NCBI GenBank assembly: GCA_011390955.1 | Contig: JAABRM010000042.1 | Span: forward strand, 1-63,801 | Origin: Oscillatoriales cyanobacterium | Lineage (GTDB): Bacteria > Cyanobacteriota > Cyanobacteriia > Cyanobacteriales > Laspinemataceae | Reading direction: 5' to 3' | DNA length: 63,801 nt | Shown: one piece after another, positions 1 through 9,362 of the stretch | How positions within the stretch are numbered: position 1 is the first letter of the stretch | Layout: each line of letters opens with the position of its first letter | Position numbers and translations under genes: made by a program | Notes under the pieces: model-generated | Seen by the model: only the letters and a program-made list of their open reading frames with translations | What the model was told of the DNA's origin: nothing | Database searches by the model: none

Positions 1-1595
1 CGATCGGGGTTGCCCAAAATTGCCAGCGATCGCTCGATATCTCGTAGCAACAGATAACCGCGCTTATAGGTACTGAATCGACGGGCAAAACCAATGGTTA
101 ACACATCTTCGTCGAGCATTCGGTCTATAGCCTCAATCCAAAACCGATCTTCACCCCGTTCTTTGCGGGCTTGCTTGAGTTTAGCCCGCGTATGGGTAAT
201 CAAATGCTCTTTCAGCATCAGGTGTCGCCACCAGAGTTCGCGATCGGGAATTTGATCCACATTCGCCCACATTTGCGGATCGGCAATTTTACTCGACCAG
301 TCTTGACCCAGGTATTCTGCATAAAGGTCATCTAGCAGAGGCGCCGTCCAAGTGCGAGCATGAACCCCATTGGTAATATGGCCAATAGGCACCCGATCCA
401 CGGAACCTTGGGGATAGAGGATATGCCACATTTTCCGAGAAACCTCCCCATGCAGGGCTGAGACGCCATTGGCAGTACGACACATCCGCAATGCCAGCAC
501 CGTCATGCCGAAAGGTTCCCAGGGATCGTCCAACCGACGGGCGCCCAAGGCCATAAACTGATCTTCTGATAGATCCAGTTGTTTCCAATAACGGGAAAAA
601 TAGGATTCAATTAGGTCGCGGGAGAACACATCATGGCCAGCAGGAACTGGGGTATGGGTGGTAAACACACAGCGATCGCGCACCGTCGCTTCCACTTCAT
701 AGAAAGACTGCCCTCTGTTCAGCATTTCTTGCCGCGCTGCTTCTAAAGTACAAAACGCGGCATGGCCTTCATTCAAATGACAAATAGCTGGCTCAATTCC
801 CACAGCTTTTAAAGCTTGGAAACCCCCAATTCCCAGGATAAATTCCTGAGCAATGCGGGTTTCTGCATTCCCACCATACAAATGGCCGGTCAGCCAACGG
901 TCAACCAAATCATTATCTTCGCGGTCAGTATCTAATAAATAGAGATTGACTCGTCCCACCTGGGCACGCCAAATTTGGATTTTCACCAGACGTTGACGAA
1001 TTTCCAACTCAACGGTTATAGGGTGGCCTTCGGCGTTGACCATCAACTCCAGAGGCATTTCTTCAAAAATGTTGTCCACATAATAATCTTCTTGCCAGCC
1101 ATGACGGTTGATCCGTTGCCGGAAATAGCCCTGGCGATACATCAGACCCACGGCTACCAGGGGCACCCCTAAATCCGAGGCGGATTTTAGATGATCTCCG
1201 GCTAATATTCCCAAGCCTCCAGAATAAATGGGCAGGGATTCATGGATGCCAAACTCCGCGCAAAAGTAAGCCACGGGACTGGTGGGGGAAATTTGCGGAG
1301 CCACGCGAGAGGCCCAGGTATCCGCTTCACTCATGTAACGCTGAAATTGCTTGAAGACGGACGTGACTCGTTTGATATAAATCGGATCGTTGGCAAGTTG
1401 ACTCAAGCGCACTTCGTCAGCAAATCGTAACAATGCCACCGGGTTATGATTGCACTTTTGCCATGTTTCTGGATCGATGTTCCGAAATAGGGAAATGCGC
1501 TCTGGAGTCCAACTCCACCAATAGTTATAGGCAATTTCCGCTAAAGGTTTGAGGGTAATTGGTAACTTTTCTTTGAGTTTTTCGACAGCTTTCAT
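1..1595 (-). CDS. glgP: Alpha-glucan (glycogen) phosphorylase, N-terminal part
   Basis: Releases glucose-1-phosphate from glycogen in the cytoplasm. About 531 N-terminal residues are present. The gene runs off the left edge, so the C-terminal half with the PLP-binding lysine is not visible. The stretch at residues 110-145 (EFGIHESLPIYSGGLGILAG and the following GDHLKSASDLGVP) is diagnostic for GT35 phosphorylases. CHLNEGHAAF and FTTHTPVPAGHD further on fit the same family. The short N-terminus starting MKAVEKLKEKLP matches the bacterial/archaeal short form rather than the GlgP/MalP form of enteric bacteria. The start at 1593-1595 is preceded by AAGGTG at good spacing. The gene stands alone on its strand with about 700 nt of upstream DNA. 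The family is certain; exact substrate preference is not visible. Confidence 0.95.
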   Translation of the reverse strand, partial: MKAVEKLKEKLPITLKPLAEIAYNYWWSWTPERISLFRNIDPETWQKCNHNPVALLRFADEVRLSQLANDPIYIKRVTSVFKQFQRYMSEADTWASRVAPQISPTSPVAYFCAEFGIHESLPIYSGGLGILAGDHLKSASDLGVPLVAVGLMYRQGYFRQRINRHGWQEDYYVDNIFEEMPLELMVNAEGHPITVELEIRQRLVKIQIWRAQVGRVNLYLLDTDREDNDLVDRWLTGHLYGGNAETRIAQEFILGIGGFQALKAVGIEPAICHLNEGHAAFCTLEAARQEMLNRGQSFYEVEATVRDRCVFTTHTPVPAGHDVFSRDLIESYFSRYWKQLDLSEDQFMALGARRLDDPWEPFGMTVLALRMCRTANGVSALHGEVSRKMWHILYPQGSVDRVPIGHITNGVHARTWTAPLLDDLYAEYLGQDWSSKIADPQMWANVDQIPDRELWWRHLMLKEHLITHTRAKLKQARKERGEDRFWIEAIDRMLDEDVLTIGFARRFSTYKRGYLLLRDIERSLAILGNPD

Positions 1596-2290
1596 GGATT
1601 CATCACCTTAATTAGCAATCCTGAGTTTCAGGAAATTTATTGTTGCGTTGTTGGGCATATTTTTGCCCTGGTGTAGACCAGATTATATCTTCTTTTGTAC
1701 TAGGTGACGCGGTGAAAGTAAAACGATCTATCTAATTTTCAGGGTATTTTAATCTAGAAAAGATTTTTTGTCGAAATTGTGTGAATTGACAGGATTTATC
1801 CCGGTGTCTATGGTTAATTCCCCGGCTTAAATATTTAAAAATCCTGACATAGAGATTCTGGGATCTATATGATTGGTGGAAATAGACTGAAGACCTTTTA
1901 AGTTCGGCCTGATATCCTCACACAAGGATTATGGTCAAACTGACGGTGCAGTCAAGGGACCCGTGAAGCGAAGCCCCGAAGCGCTTAGGCGCGAATCCCA
2001 TTCATCGCACCTTTTAATGGCAGCTTTTCTCGGCGCCAGCCGGAAGCTTCAGCCCCAAAATATAAAGTTTAAAGAAAAAAGTTAAAAATTCTTAATCTAC
2101 TGTAATCCTTAAAATATAATAGAAAATCAACGGTAAAGGCGGTTCGCGAACCGCCCCTACGGGAATCGCGAACCGCCCCTACGGGAATCGGGACAAGAAA
2201 ATGATATTTCTGCCGTTTACATCAGCCGTTCCCGGAAACCGCCGATCTAGTCGAGGCTTGAACCGTTGAGATTTCTGTAGTTAAACTACT
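1596..2290. other. Intergenic region upstream of the divergent glgP and aminotransferase genes
   Basis: About 700 nt with no convincing coding region. It must hold the promoters of both divergent genes. The stretch 1930-2060 is GC-richer than its surroundings, with internal GCGCTTAGGCGC-type symmetry typical of dispersed cyanobacterial repeats. It is followed by the palindromic repeat at 2138-2192. The rest is AT-rich and I see nothing specific in it. Confidence 0.5.
2138..2192. repeat. Palindrome GGCGGTTCGCGAACCGCC with a 22-nt direct repeat
   Basis: Positions 2138-2155 form a perfect 18-nt palindrome. Its right half plus the following CCTACGGGAATC is then repeated once with a period of 22 nt. 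The same GC-rich style (CCCCTACG, TTCGCG) recurs in other spacers of this window. A dispersed repeat is the simplest reading. Confidence 0.75.
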
Positions 2291-2323
2291 TTGTCAAGTT
2301 TGTCCTTTATATCATTAAGTCCT

Positions 2324-3607
2324 ATGAATCCTGCCCTGAGTAAAATTGGCGCCCTTATGTCCCACTTAACTGGAGTGCGGGCAATTATGAAAGATATCGT
2401 AGAAACGCTCCGTGCTGGGAAGGGGCAGGAATTTATTAATCTCAGCGCTGGCAACCCGGTGATTTTGCCGGAAGTTGAGCAACTATGGCGCGATTGTACT
2501 GCCGATTTGTTGGCTAGTCCCGAATATGGCGAGGTGGTTTGTCGCTATGGCGCCAGTCAAGGATATCAGCCGTTTATCGAAGCCGTCCGGGATGATTTTA
2601 ACCGCCGCTATGGGTTGAACCTGTCCAACAACAATATTTTAATTACTCCGGGCAGTCAGTCGATTTATTTTTATGCGGCAAATGCGTTTGGGGGCTATAC
2701 CTCTGATGGCAGTCAACTGAAAAAAATTGTCCTGCCCCTGAGTCCTGACTATACGGGATATGGCGGGGTGACGTTGGTGCCAGAGGCTTTGATTGCCTAT
2801 AAGCCCACTTTGGATATTGATGAAAAAGCCAATCGGTTTAAGTATCGTCCCGATTTTAGTCAGCTTGCGATTGATGAAAATACCGGCTGTGTGATTTTTT
2901 CCCGTCCTTGCAATCCCACGGGAAATGTGCTGACTCAGGAGGAAGTGGAAAAAATTGCGGCTTTGGCGGCGCCATATAATGTGCCGGTGTTGGTGGATTC
3001 TGCTTATGCTCCCCCATACCCAGCTTTGAATTTTACCGATATGACCCCAATTATGGGCGAGAATATCATCCACTGTATTAGTTTATCTAAGGCAGGATTG
3101 CCGGGAGAACGGATTGGGATTGCGATCGGCGATCCGGAGATGATTCAAGTGCTGGAATGTTTCCAGACGAATATGTGTATTCACTCCCCCCGCTACGGTC
3201 AGGCGATCGCGGCTCGGGCGATCGCCTCTGGCGCCCTAGGGGATATTGCCGAAACCGTGATTCGCCCTCATTACCAGCAAAAATTCACCGTCGTCGAAAA
3301 TACTCTGGATCGAGCCATGCCCAAAGATTTGCCTTGGTTTCTCCACCGTGGGGAAGGGGCGATCTTTTCCTGGTTATGGTTGCCAGAATTACCGATGACC
3401 GATTGGGAATTCTATCAAGAACTGAAAAAAGTCGGCGCGATCGTGGTGCCTGGTAGTTCCTTCTTCCCTGGTTTGCGCGAAGATTGGCCCCATACTCAAC
3501 AATGTATTCGGATTAGTTTAACCGCCACCGATGAAGAACTGACCACCGGGATGCAGCGATTAGCCAAAGTTGCGGCAGAAGTTCATCAAAAGGTATTGGT
3601 TCATTGA
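2324..3607 (+). CDS. Valine-pyruvate-type aminotransferase (class I/II, PLP)
   Basis: Fold-type I PLP aminotransferase of 427 residues, of the type usually annotated as valine-pyruvate transaminase (AvtA), which would interconvert valine/alanine and their 2-oxo acids. The PLP lysine lies in SLSKAGLPGERIG. An SRPCNPTGNV block and a cofactor-binding DSAYAPPYP segment precede it in the usual order. An in-frame TTG at 2291 would add eleven residues (SSLSFISLSP) that look unlike an enzyme N-terminus. I therefore prefer ATG 2324, giving MNPALSKIGALM, although neither start has a strong Shine-Dalgarno sequence. The gene is followed by a GC-rich hairpin and is monocistronic. The family is clear. The amino-acid specificity is inferred from family naming. 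Confidence 0.88.
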   Translation: MNPALSKIGALMSHLTGVRAIMKDIVETLRAGKGQEFINLSAGNPVILPEVEQLWRDCTADLLASPEYGEVVCRYGASQGYQPFIEAVRDDFNRRYGLNLSNNNILITPGSQSIYFYAANAFGGYTSDGSQLKKIVLPLSPDYTGYGGVTLVPEALIAYKPTLDIDEKANRFKYRPDFSQLAIDENTGCVIFSRPCNPTGNVLTQEEVEKIAALAAPYNVPVLVDSAYAPPYPALNFTDMTPIMGENIIHCISLSKAGLPGERIGIAIGDPEMIQVLECFQTNMCIHSPRYGQAIAARAIASGALGDIAETVIRPHYQQKFTVVENTLDRAMPKDLPWFLHRGEGAIFSWLWLPELPMTDWEFYQELKKVGAIVVPGSSFFPGLREDWPHTQQCIRISLTATDEELTTGMQRLAKVAAEVHQKVLVH

Positions 3608-3640
3608 GCATCAATAGACAATTCTGGCTTTCATAACGGA

Positions 3641-3690
3641 TCGATCCCCCCAACCCCCCTTAAAAAGGGGGGCTTTTGAGGGGGGGCAAG
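3641..3690. repeat. Poly-C/poly-G hairpin repeat (possible terminator)
   Basis: CCCCCCTT (3654-3661) pairs with AAGGGGGG (3665-3672) over a three-base loop. An outer C-run and a later G-run flank it. The same sequence type recurs after ftsH at 57249-57285. It lies 45 nt after the aminotransferase stop and could end its transcript, although it lacks a clean T-run here. Confidence 0.6.
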
Positions 3691-3849
3691 AAGTCTAATG
3701 AAGCATATATGATAGAATCCCTGAATCGCGCCAGCGCAAGAGTGAGGAAGTACACCTACCCATTCTTGCGCTGAGTGGTTATCATGGAAAAAATTTGGGT
3801 GCGGCTGGAAAATTCTTAACAAATAATTACTCCCAGGAATGCATAAAAG

Positions 3850-6627
3850 ATGCAGAAAAGAAACACTCAACATCTGACGAGCTTTCATCAAATCTTTGAA
3901 AATCAAGTAGAAAAGACCCCAGAGGCGATCGCTGTTGTCTGTAACGGTCAGGAATTGACTTACGCGGAACTGAATCACAGAGCGAACCAACTAGCCCATT
4001 ATCTGAAAGATTTGGGAGTAAAACCAGAGGTGTTGGTGGGACTTTATGTGGAACGTTCCATAGAAATAGCCGTTGGCATCTTGGGAATTCTGAAAGCGGG
4101 AGGCGCTTATGTTCCCTTAGATCCCAAGTATCCTCAAGATCGTTCTGCTTTTATTTTAGAAGAAACGGAAGTCTCTTTAGTCCTCACTCAGGAGCACTTA
4201 ATCAGAGAACTTCCTGATGAGAAAATGACTAAAATTTGCTTGGATTCTGATTGGGGCAAAATTGCCCGCATGAGTTCAGAAAATCCTCAACTCACAGGAA
4301 ATCTAGAGAACCTAGCCTACATCATATATACTTCTGGTTCGACCGGAAAACCCAAAGGGGTGCAAATCACTCATGCCAATATTGGGTATTACCTGGAAGC
4401 CATCAGTCAAGTCATTCCCATTACAGAAAAAGATGTTTATCTTCACACCGCGTCTATTGCTTTTTCTTCGTCAGTGCGACATCTGATGTTGCCGCTTTCT
4501 CGGGGAGCCAAGGTGGCGATCGCTACTCGCGAACATCTTCAAAATCCTCTAGCACTTTTCCAATTGATTGAAAAAGTTAAAGCAACGGTCTTTGACACAG
4601 TGGCGTCGGTTTGGCGTTATGGAATTCAAGCATTAAATAGCCTAGAAACAGAAGAAAGAAATCTGATTCGGCGATCGCATCTAAAAACTTTAGTCTTTTC
4701 TGGTGGTTTACTACCGTGTCGATTACTCAACCAAGTGCGTGAAAAGTTTGAGCGATCGCCTCAAATTTTTAACATTTATGGTCAAACAGAAACTTTAGGG
4801 GTTTGCGCTCATCCAGTGCCGCAGAACTTTAATCAAGACCAAGGATATGTTCCGGTCGGTGTTCTTTATCCACATAACAAATCATATATTCTCGATGAAA
4901 ATTTACAACCTGTACCCATTGGTGAAAGCGGTGAACTCTGCATTGTTGGGACTAATTTAACTCGTGGTTATTGGCAACGACCTCAAGAAAACGCGACCAA
5001 ATTTATTCATAACCCCTTGAACCCAGAAACTCCTGAGACACTTTTTAGAACTGGTGATGTTGCCCGTCAACTCGCTGATGGAAATATAGAAATCTTGGGG
5101 CGGACAGATTTTCAAGTTAAAATTCGCGGGATGCGAGTCGAATTAGATGAAATTGCCGCACTTCTAGAACAACATCCTCATGTAAAAGAAGCTGTCCTCA
5201 AAGCTTACGAAGATCGTGTAGGCGAAAATCGCCTGGTGGCATACATCGTCCCGAAAGATATGGAAGTGACTCTAGAAGAAGCCACTTTACATAATCAACT
5301 CCGACATTTTCTGCACGATAAATTACCCGACTATATGGTGCCAGCATATTTTATCAATTTGCCAGCACTGCCTTTAACTCCCAACGGTAAATTAGATCGT
5401 CTTGCTTTACCTCAGCCCAGTTTTCTGGAAAATGAACAAATTGACGGTGAATTTTCTGCCGATACAGAAATTCAAAAGCTGTTTTGTGAAACCTTAAACC
5501 TGCGTCAAGTCAAACCCCAAGACACTTTTATTTCCTTGGGTGGTAATTCCCTATCTTATGTTCAGGTTTCTATGAAACTTGAGCGCTGTCTGGGATATCT
5601 GCCTCCAAGATGGGAAGAAATGACCATTCTTGAGTTAGAACAAGAGGAACCCCAGCAGCGAAAAACTACCACCCTGGAAACAAGCATTTTTTTCCGGGCT
5701 TTGGCTATCTGTGAAATTGTCGCCCAGCATGCCGATTTGTTACCAAAACAATATCTTTACGGAGGTGGATTTTTAATGCTGCTGATTGGTGGCGTAAACT
5801 TTGCTAGGTTTCAGGCAAAATTTATGCTCGAAGGTCGGGTAATTAACCCAGTAATTTCACTCTTCAGAAGTCTCCTAATTCCCTATCTTCTGATTGTCGG
5901 GGGATATCAGTTTTATAAACAAGACTTTCAATGGTCTGTGTTACTTTTTTTAAGTAACTTGATCGACCCAGGAATGGGTTCAATATTTTTTGTTTGGTTC
6001 ATCCAGGTTATTGTCCAAGTAATTGTCATATTTTTAGTCCTGTTCACTGTGCCAAAGATTCGCTATATAGCTAACTTATCTCCCTGGAAATTTAGTTGTG
6101 GATTGGTGGGGCTAGGAGTTTTGACTAACCGATTGATTCCATTTTTCTGGATGCCTTATCAATTAGATCCTAAAAATCTGTTTAACCAGCAATTACCTCA
6201 CATGATCCTCTGGCTATTTGCCTTGGGTTGGTGCATTAATTTTGCTAAATCTAGGGGTGAAAAAATCGTTACCAGTATTCTGTTATCCATTAGCTTATTT
6301 ATTTGCGTGAATCCAGTTGAAGCTTATTGGCCAGGAAACGCTAGATCGTTAATCGTCTGGTTATTAGTGGGAGGGATGATGGTGTTATGGCAGGAATATC
6401 TGTTAGTTCCACAAATAATCAAGCAGCCGATTCAAATGATTGCGTCATCTTCTTATTATATCTATCTCACGCATATAATTTTTCTGAGTGGTTTCCAAAA
6501 GCTTATCGGAATTAACAATACTTTGCTATATGTAATTTTGGCGATTTTATCTGGTGTAGCTGTTTGGTGGGGAGTCGATTTGTTAGAAAAAATTGGATAT
6601 AAAATATTCAGAAAATCAACACCGTAA
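3850..6627 (+). CDS. NRPS-like protein: adenylation, carrier and membrane acyltransferase-3-like domains
   Basis: A 925-residue single-module protein. Residues 10-520 are an adenylation domain with motifs in order: LKAGGAYVPLD (81-91), YTSGSTGKPKGV (160-171), NIYGQTE (308-314), GELCIVG (361-367), FRTGDVAR (399-406), GRTDFQVKIRG (417-427) and NGKLDR (512-517). The carrier domain at 535-600 has LGGNSL with the phosphopantetheine Ser567. Residues 612-920 hold about nine hydrophobic segments. R616 and H627 in the first, and SSYYIYLTH (867-875) near the end, resemble the acyltransferase-3 family. This suggests that a carrier-bound acyl group is passed to an acceptor at the membrane. Motif A4 reads FSSS (205-208) where alpha-amino-acid-activating domains have FDxS, so an alpha-amino acid may not be the substrate. 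No condensation or thioesterase domain and no partner biosynthetic genes lie nearby. The domain calls are strong; the product is unknown. Confidence 0.85.
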   Translation: MQKRNTQHLTSFHQIFENQVEKTPEAIAVVCNGQELTYAELNHRANQLAHYLKDLGVKPEVLVGLYVERSIEIAVGILGILKAGGAYVPLDPKYPQDRSAFILEETEVSLVLTQEHLIRELPDEKMTKICLDSDWGKIARMSSENPQLTGNLENLAYIIYTSGSTGKPKGVQITHANIGYYLEAISQVIPITEKDVYLHTASIAFSSSVRHLMLPLSRGAKVAIATREHLQNPLALFQLIEKVKATVFDTVASVWRYGIQALNSLETEERNLIRRSHLKTLVFSGGLLPCRLLNQVREKFERSPQIFNIYGQTETLGVCAHPVPQNFNQDQGYVPVGVLYPHNKSYILDENLQPVPIGESGELCIVGTNLTRGYWQRPQENATKFIHNPLNPETPETLFRTGDVARQLADGNIEILGRTDFQVKIRGMRVELDEIAALLEQHPHVKEAVLKAYEDRVGENRLVAYIVPKDMEVTLEEATLHNQLRHFLHDKLPDYMVPAYFINLPALPLTPNGKLDRLALPQPSFLENEQIDGEFSADTEIQKLFCETLNLRQVKPQDTFISLGGNSLSYVQVSMKLERCLGYLPPRWEEMTILELEQEEPQQRKTTTLETSIFFRALAICEIVAQHADLLPKQYLYGGGFLMLLIGGVNFARFQAKFMLEGRVINPVISLFRSLLIPYLLIVGGYQFYKQDFQWSVLLFLSNLIDPGMGSIFFVWFIQVIVQVIVIFLVLFTVPKIRYIANLSPWKFSCGLVGLGVLTNRLIPFFWMPYQLDPKNLFNQQLPHMILWLFALGWCINFAKSRGEKIVTSILLSISLFICVNPVEAYWPGNARSLIVWLLVGGMMVLWQEYLLVPQIIKQPIQMIASSSYYIYLTHIIFLSGFQKLIGINNTLLYVILAILSGVAVWWGVDLLEKIGYKIFRKSTP

Positions 6628-6706
6628 AAGTAAAAAAAACCAATAAAATACCTGTAGAGTAATTTTCCGATAGACAATCGGTTATACTTAGCTTGCTGTC
6701 ATGCTT

Positions 6707-6795
6707 GATTCAATACCAACCTTCATTATCGAAGGTTTAGTCACTCAATTTTTGTTTTGGTTGATGATTATTGATTTTTAATCAGGTATTGAATC
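6707..6795. repeat. Nested inverted repeat downstream of the NRPS-like gene
   Basis: GATTCAATACC (6707-6717) is perfectly complementary to GGTATTGAATC (6785-6795). Inside it a second hairpin, AACCTTC (6718-6724) with GAAGGTT (6731-6737), is stacked directly on the outer arm. It could be a structured 3' end of the upstream mRNA or a small MITE-like element. No other copy lies in the window. The spacer 6628-6963 holds nothing else that I recognise. Confidence 0.55.
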
Positions 6796-6963
6796 GGCAA
6801 TGCTTTGAGTTTATTTCTTAACCAAGAGGTTTGGTAAAGCTAAATATGCTGAAAAAAATGCTGAAAACATATATGCCATAAATTAAGCAACAAATTATGT
6901 CTGCTGGCAAATTTCATTGCAGAAGGCATCAAATTCAGTGAGGATGATAACAGGACAGATGAA

Positions 6964-7602
6964 ATGAATCAAAAATCTCCAAAGCAAACTACAGAATTAG
7001 ATCGGTGGATTTCTATTGGTAAAATTGTTGCCCCCCAAGGACTGAAGGGGGAAATGCGCGTTTATCCGAGTACGGATTTTCCCGATCGCTTTCTGGAACC
7101 GGGGGAACGGTGGCTATTGTCTCCCGGTGACAGCGAACCTCACCCCGTTGAGTTGTTGGACGGTCGCTATCTGTCTAATAAAAGCTTATATATAGTGCAG
7201 TTGGCTGGGGTGGAAACGGTGGAAGAGGCGGAGGCTTTGCGCGGTAGTCTGCTGCTGGTGCCAGAAAGCGATCGCCTGCCTTTAGAAGAAGGTGAATATC
7301 ATGTCCGTGATTTGATTAATTTACAGGTGTTCCTTCAGGAAACTGGCGAACTCGTGGGGACGGTGGTGGATGTAATTTCTGCCGGTCACGATGTTTTGGT
7401 GGTGGCGGCTGAGTCAAAATCCCTATCCGCTAATTTGAGCGAGGATGATTTGGGGTCGGGCAAAAAGCAAAAGGCAAAAAAGCCCAAAAAACCTCAGTTA
7501 TTGATTCCTTTTGTGATGGAAATTGTCCCCGTGGTAGACCTCGAATTGGGGCGAATTGAAATTACCCCACCCCCCGGTTTGCTAGATGTAAATAATTATT
7601 AA
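6964..7602 (+). CDS. rimM: Ribosome maturation factor RimM
   Basis: Assists 16S rRNA processing and assembly of the 30S head domain, binding S19. The 212 residues show an N-terminal RimM barrel ([20 protein letters not shown], starting near residue 17) and a C-terminal PRC-barrel ([13 protein letters not shown]...VGTVVDVI, from about residue 112). Before the final strand there is a Lys-rich insert ([12 protein letters not shown], about residues 163-178), longer than in enterobacterial RimM. ATG 6964 has AGGA nine bases upstream. The usual rpsP, trmD and rplS neighbours are absent, so it stands alone here. Confidence 0.95.
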   Translation: MNQKSPKQTTELDRWISIGKIVAPQGLKGEMRVYPSTDFPDRFLEPGERWLLSPGDSEPHPVELLDGRYLSNKSLYIVQLAGVETVEEAEALRGSLLLVPESDRLPLEEGEYHVRDLINLQVFLQETGELVGTVVDVISAGHDVLVVAAESKSLSANLSEDDLGSGKKQKAKKPKKPQLLIPFVMEIVPVVDLELGRIEITPPPGLLDVNNY

Positions 7603-8006
7603 GATTATTGACAAATTATTGGCAAAAATCATGTTTTATGCATTGGTTTAGGTGGCCGGTTTAGTCATACCGAGTTTCTGGCTAAAATTCAGCTTTTTAC
7701 TGGCTCGTTTTAGTCTAGAAACCCGGTTTTTTCCGGTTACAGGCGGATCTTTTTTCGGTAGAATGCTGGACGAAAAAGCCGTTAATTTGTCTAAGATAAT
7801 TTAAGATTATTTTAATAATTTACAATAATTTACAAAATGGTTTAATCATCGGATATTCGGTGATATAAATCACCAAATCAGCATTGTTAAATCACAGGAA
7901 TTCTGTGCGGGCGATCGCACAAGAACGGCGGGCAAGACTTCATACTAATTAAGATAAGCATAAAAGGCTTTTGTCTGAATGGTTCACTTTTACCCCGGTT
8001 TTGACC
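7603..8006. other. AT-rich spacer between rimM and a small unknown gene
   Basis: About 400 nt without a coding signal. It includes one degenerate member of the AGAAACCCGGTTT repeat family near 7718-7735. It ends with AT-rich DNA that may carry the promoter of the next small gene. Nothing else recognised. Confidence 0.4.
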
Positions 8007-8300
8007 ATGACAAGTTTTCAGCCCACCCACCAACTCATCGCTCCAGGGGGAGAAGAAATCCCCGTGCTGTTAGTTCCAGAAATTTCAACGGTTAGTTATT
8101 TAGTCATAACGGAAGTCGAATATGAGGAGGGAACGGCTCCTTTTTATCGCTGGCATCCCTTGCAAGGTGTCACCTATAATGGCATCAAACTAGAGGGATT
8201 AAAAGTTTTACCTTTAGAGTCGGCTTTTGGCAAAAAAGCTGAATTAACTGATTATGAATCTAACAGAAATCATCGCGGCAATCTGGTGATGACTTTGTGA
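8007..8300 (+). CDS. Small protein of unknown function
   Basis: I do not recognise this 97-residue protein. It starts MTSFQPTHQLIAPGGEEIPV and is soluble-looking, acidic in the middle, with alternating hydrophobic residues (VLLVPEI, SYLVITEVEYEE) that suggest a small beta-rich domain. An in-frame TTG at 7971 would add twelve residues (SEWFTFTPVLT). ATG 8007 is preferred, but neither start has a clear ribosome binding site. It is flanked by spacers and does not look cotranscribed with rimM or mntP. Being conserved in composition and free of repeats, it is probably a real gene. Confidence 0.55.
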   Translation: MTSFQPTHQLIAPGGEEIPVLLVPEISTVSYLVITEVEYEEGTAPFYRWHPLQGVTYNGIKLEGLKVLPLESAFGKKAELTDYESNRNHRGNLVMTL

Positions 8301-8475
8301 ATACCGATGAGACCAATACCCCAAACTTCTCTGGATGCGATCGATACCAGGGATAAACCGATCGCGCTGGCAATAGCCTATTTTTGAATTTGCCCAACGC
8401 CCTACCTGAATTGGGTGCTGAATTTGCTCGTGATTTATCGGTTAATAATATTATTTCAATATTATTTCTAAATTA

Positions 8476-8500
8476 TACCATTTTTAATTAAAGATGCAAT
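8476..8500 (+). repeat. IS630-like terminal-repeat relic left of mntP
   Basis: TACCATTTTTAATTAAAGATG (8476-8496), continuing CAAT, resembles the ends of the element at 50417-50932, which begins TACCATTT. It is nearly the inverse complement of 9334-9360 on the other side of mntP. Confidence 0.5.
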
Positions 8501-8544
8501 TTATCCTGTATGGTGGGTATGCATTCAACCATCATATATAGTAG

Positions 8545-8576
8545 GTAGGGTGGGTAAAAATTTTTGCCCACCCTAC
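8545..8576. repeat. GTAGGGTGGG palindromic repeat
   Basis: GTAGGGTGGG (8545-8554) pairs perfectly with CCCACCCTAC (8567-8576). The AAAAA/TTTTT between them makes a near-perfect 32-nt hairpin. The same unit appears twice at 57893-57960. It is a dispersed repeat of the type common in filamentous cyanobacteria. The spacer 8301-8706 otherwise holds only the relic repeat at 8476 and the presumed mntP promoter. Confidence 0.8.
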
Positions 8577-8706
8577 GAATTAAAAAAGGGGACTTGAAAC
8601 TTTCATTTTTGTTTCACGATTTTTTCATATTTTTTTCACTATATTAACTTCAAAAAAAGGCCGATGTCCCTAAAAAAAATGTGTTACATTGAACCCAGAG
8701 TAAAAC

Positions 8707-9282
8707 GTGATTAGGGCATCGGTGGTGGATTTATTTAGTATCATATTAATTGCGTTTGGGTTATCCGCAGACGCTTTTGCGGTGTCTGTAAGTAGTGGCA
8801 TGACCCTCAAAGGGGTGACAATTCAAGATGCGGTGAGAATTGCTACGTTTTTTGGCGGTTTTCAAGCGTTTATGCCAGTGCTCGGATGGTGGGCAGGGAT
8901 GGGTTTTCGGGATGCGATCGCCTCTTTTGACCATTGGATCGCATTTGGTTTACTGGCTTTGATTGGTGGTAAAATGATTTATGAGGCGCTGCATCCCGAT
9001 AGGGATGAAGATAATGTTCGGGATCCCCGCAATCTTTATACGTTATTGCTGTTAGCGATCGCCACCAGTATTGATGCCTTGGCAGTAGGTTTAGGATTTT
9101 CTTTGCTATCTATTTCTATCTCTTTGCCCGTGATTCTGATTGGCACGATTACGTTTATCATGTCATTTTGTGGCGTATTTTTGGGCAAAAAGTTTGGCGA
9201 ATGGTTTTCTAATCAAGTAGAAATTATTGGCGGCTGTATTTTAATTTTGATTGGGACAAAAATTTTATTTGAACATCTCTAG
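8707..9282 (+). CDS. mntP: MntP-family manganese efflux pump
   Basis: Inner-membrane exporter that protects against Mn(II) excess. The 191 residues form six hydrophobic segments. The two family signatures, each with a membrane-embedded Asp, are present: GLSADAFAVS (about residues 18-27) and TSIDALAVG (about 120-128). GTG 8707 has GAG six bases upstream. In-frame GTGs at 8722 and 8725, behind AGGG at 8713, would give an N-terminus (VDLFSIILIAFG) closer to other MntP proteins, so the true start may be 15-18 nt further in. The length fits the family. I looked for a yybP-ykoY Mn riboswitch in the leader and could not make one convincing. The gene is bracketed by inverted repeat relics. Confidence 0.9.
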   Translation: MIRASVVDLFSIILIAFGLSADAFAVSVSSGMTLKGVTIQDAVRIATFFGGFQAFMPVLGWWAGMGFRDAIASFDHWIAFGLLALIGGKMIYEALHPDRDEDNVRDPRNLYTLLLLAIATSIDALAVGLGFSLLSISISLPVILIGTITFIMSFCGVFLGKKFGEWFSNQVEIIGGCILILIGTKILFEHL

Positions 9283-9333
9283 CAAGATTAATTTGGGCGC
9301 CAGCATTGCGGGCGCCAGCATTGCGCCCCTACT

Positions 9334-9360
9334 GTTGCATTTTTAATTAAAAACGGTGTA
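9334..9360 (-). repeat. IS630-like terminal-repeat relic right of mntP
   Basis: On the minus strand this reads ACCGTTTTTAATTAAAAATG followed by CAAC. It differs at only two or three of 23 positions from 8477-8499 and lies in opposite orientation, so the two copies bracket mntP. Confidence 0.5.
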
Positions 9361-9362
9361 AG

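Noticed and set aside
8580-8706. Manganese riboswitch (yybP-ykoY) in the mntP leader
   Set aside because: A GGGGAC/GTCCC pairing exists, but the conserved internal loops of the riboswitch are not recognisable, so it is not called.
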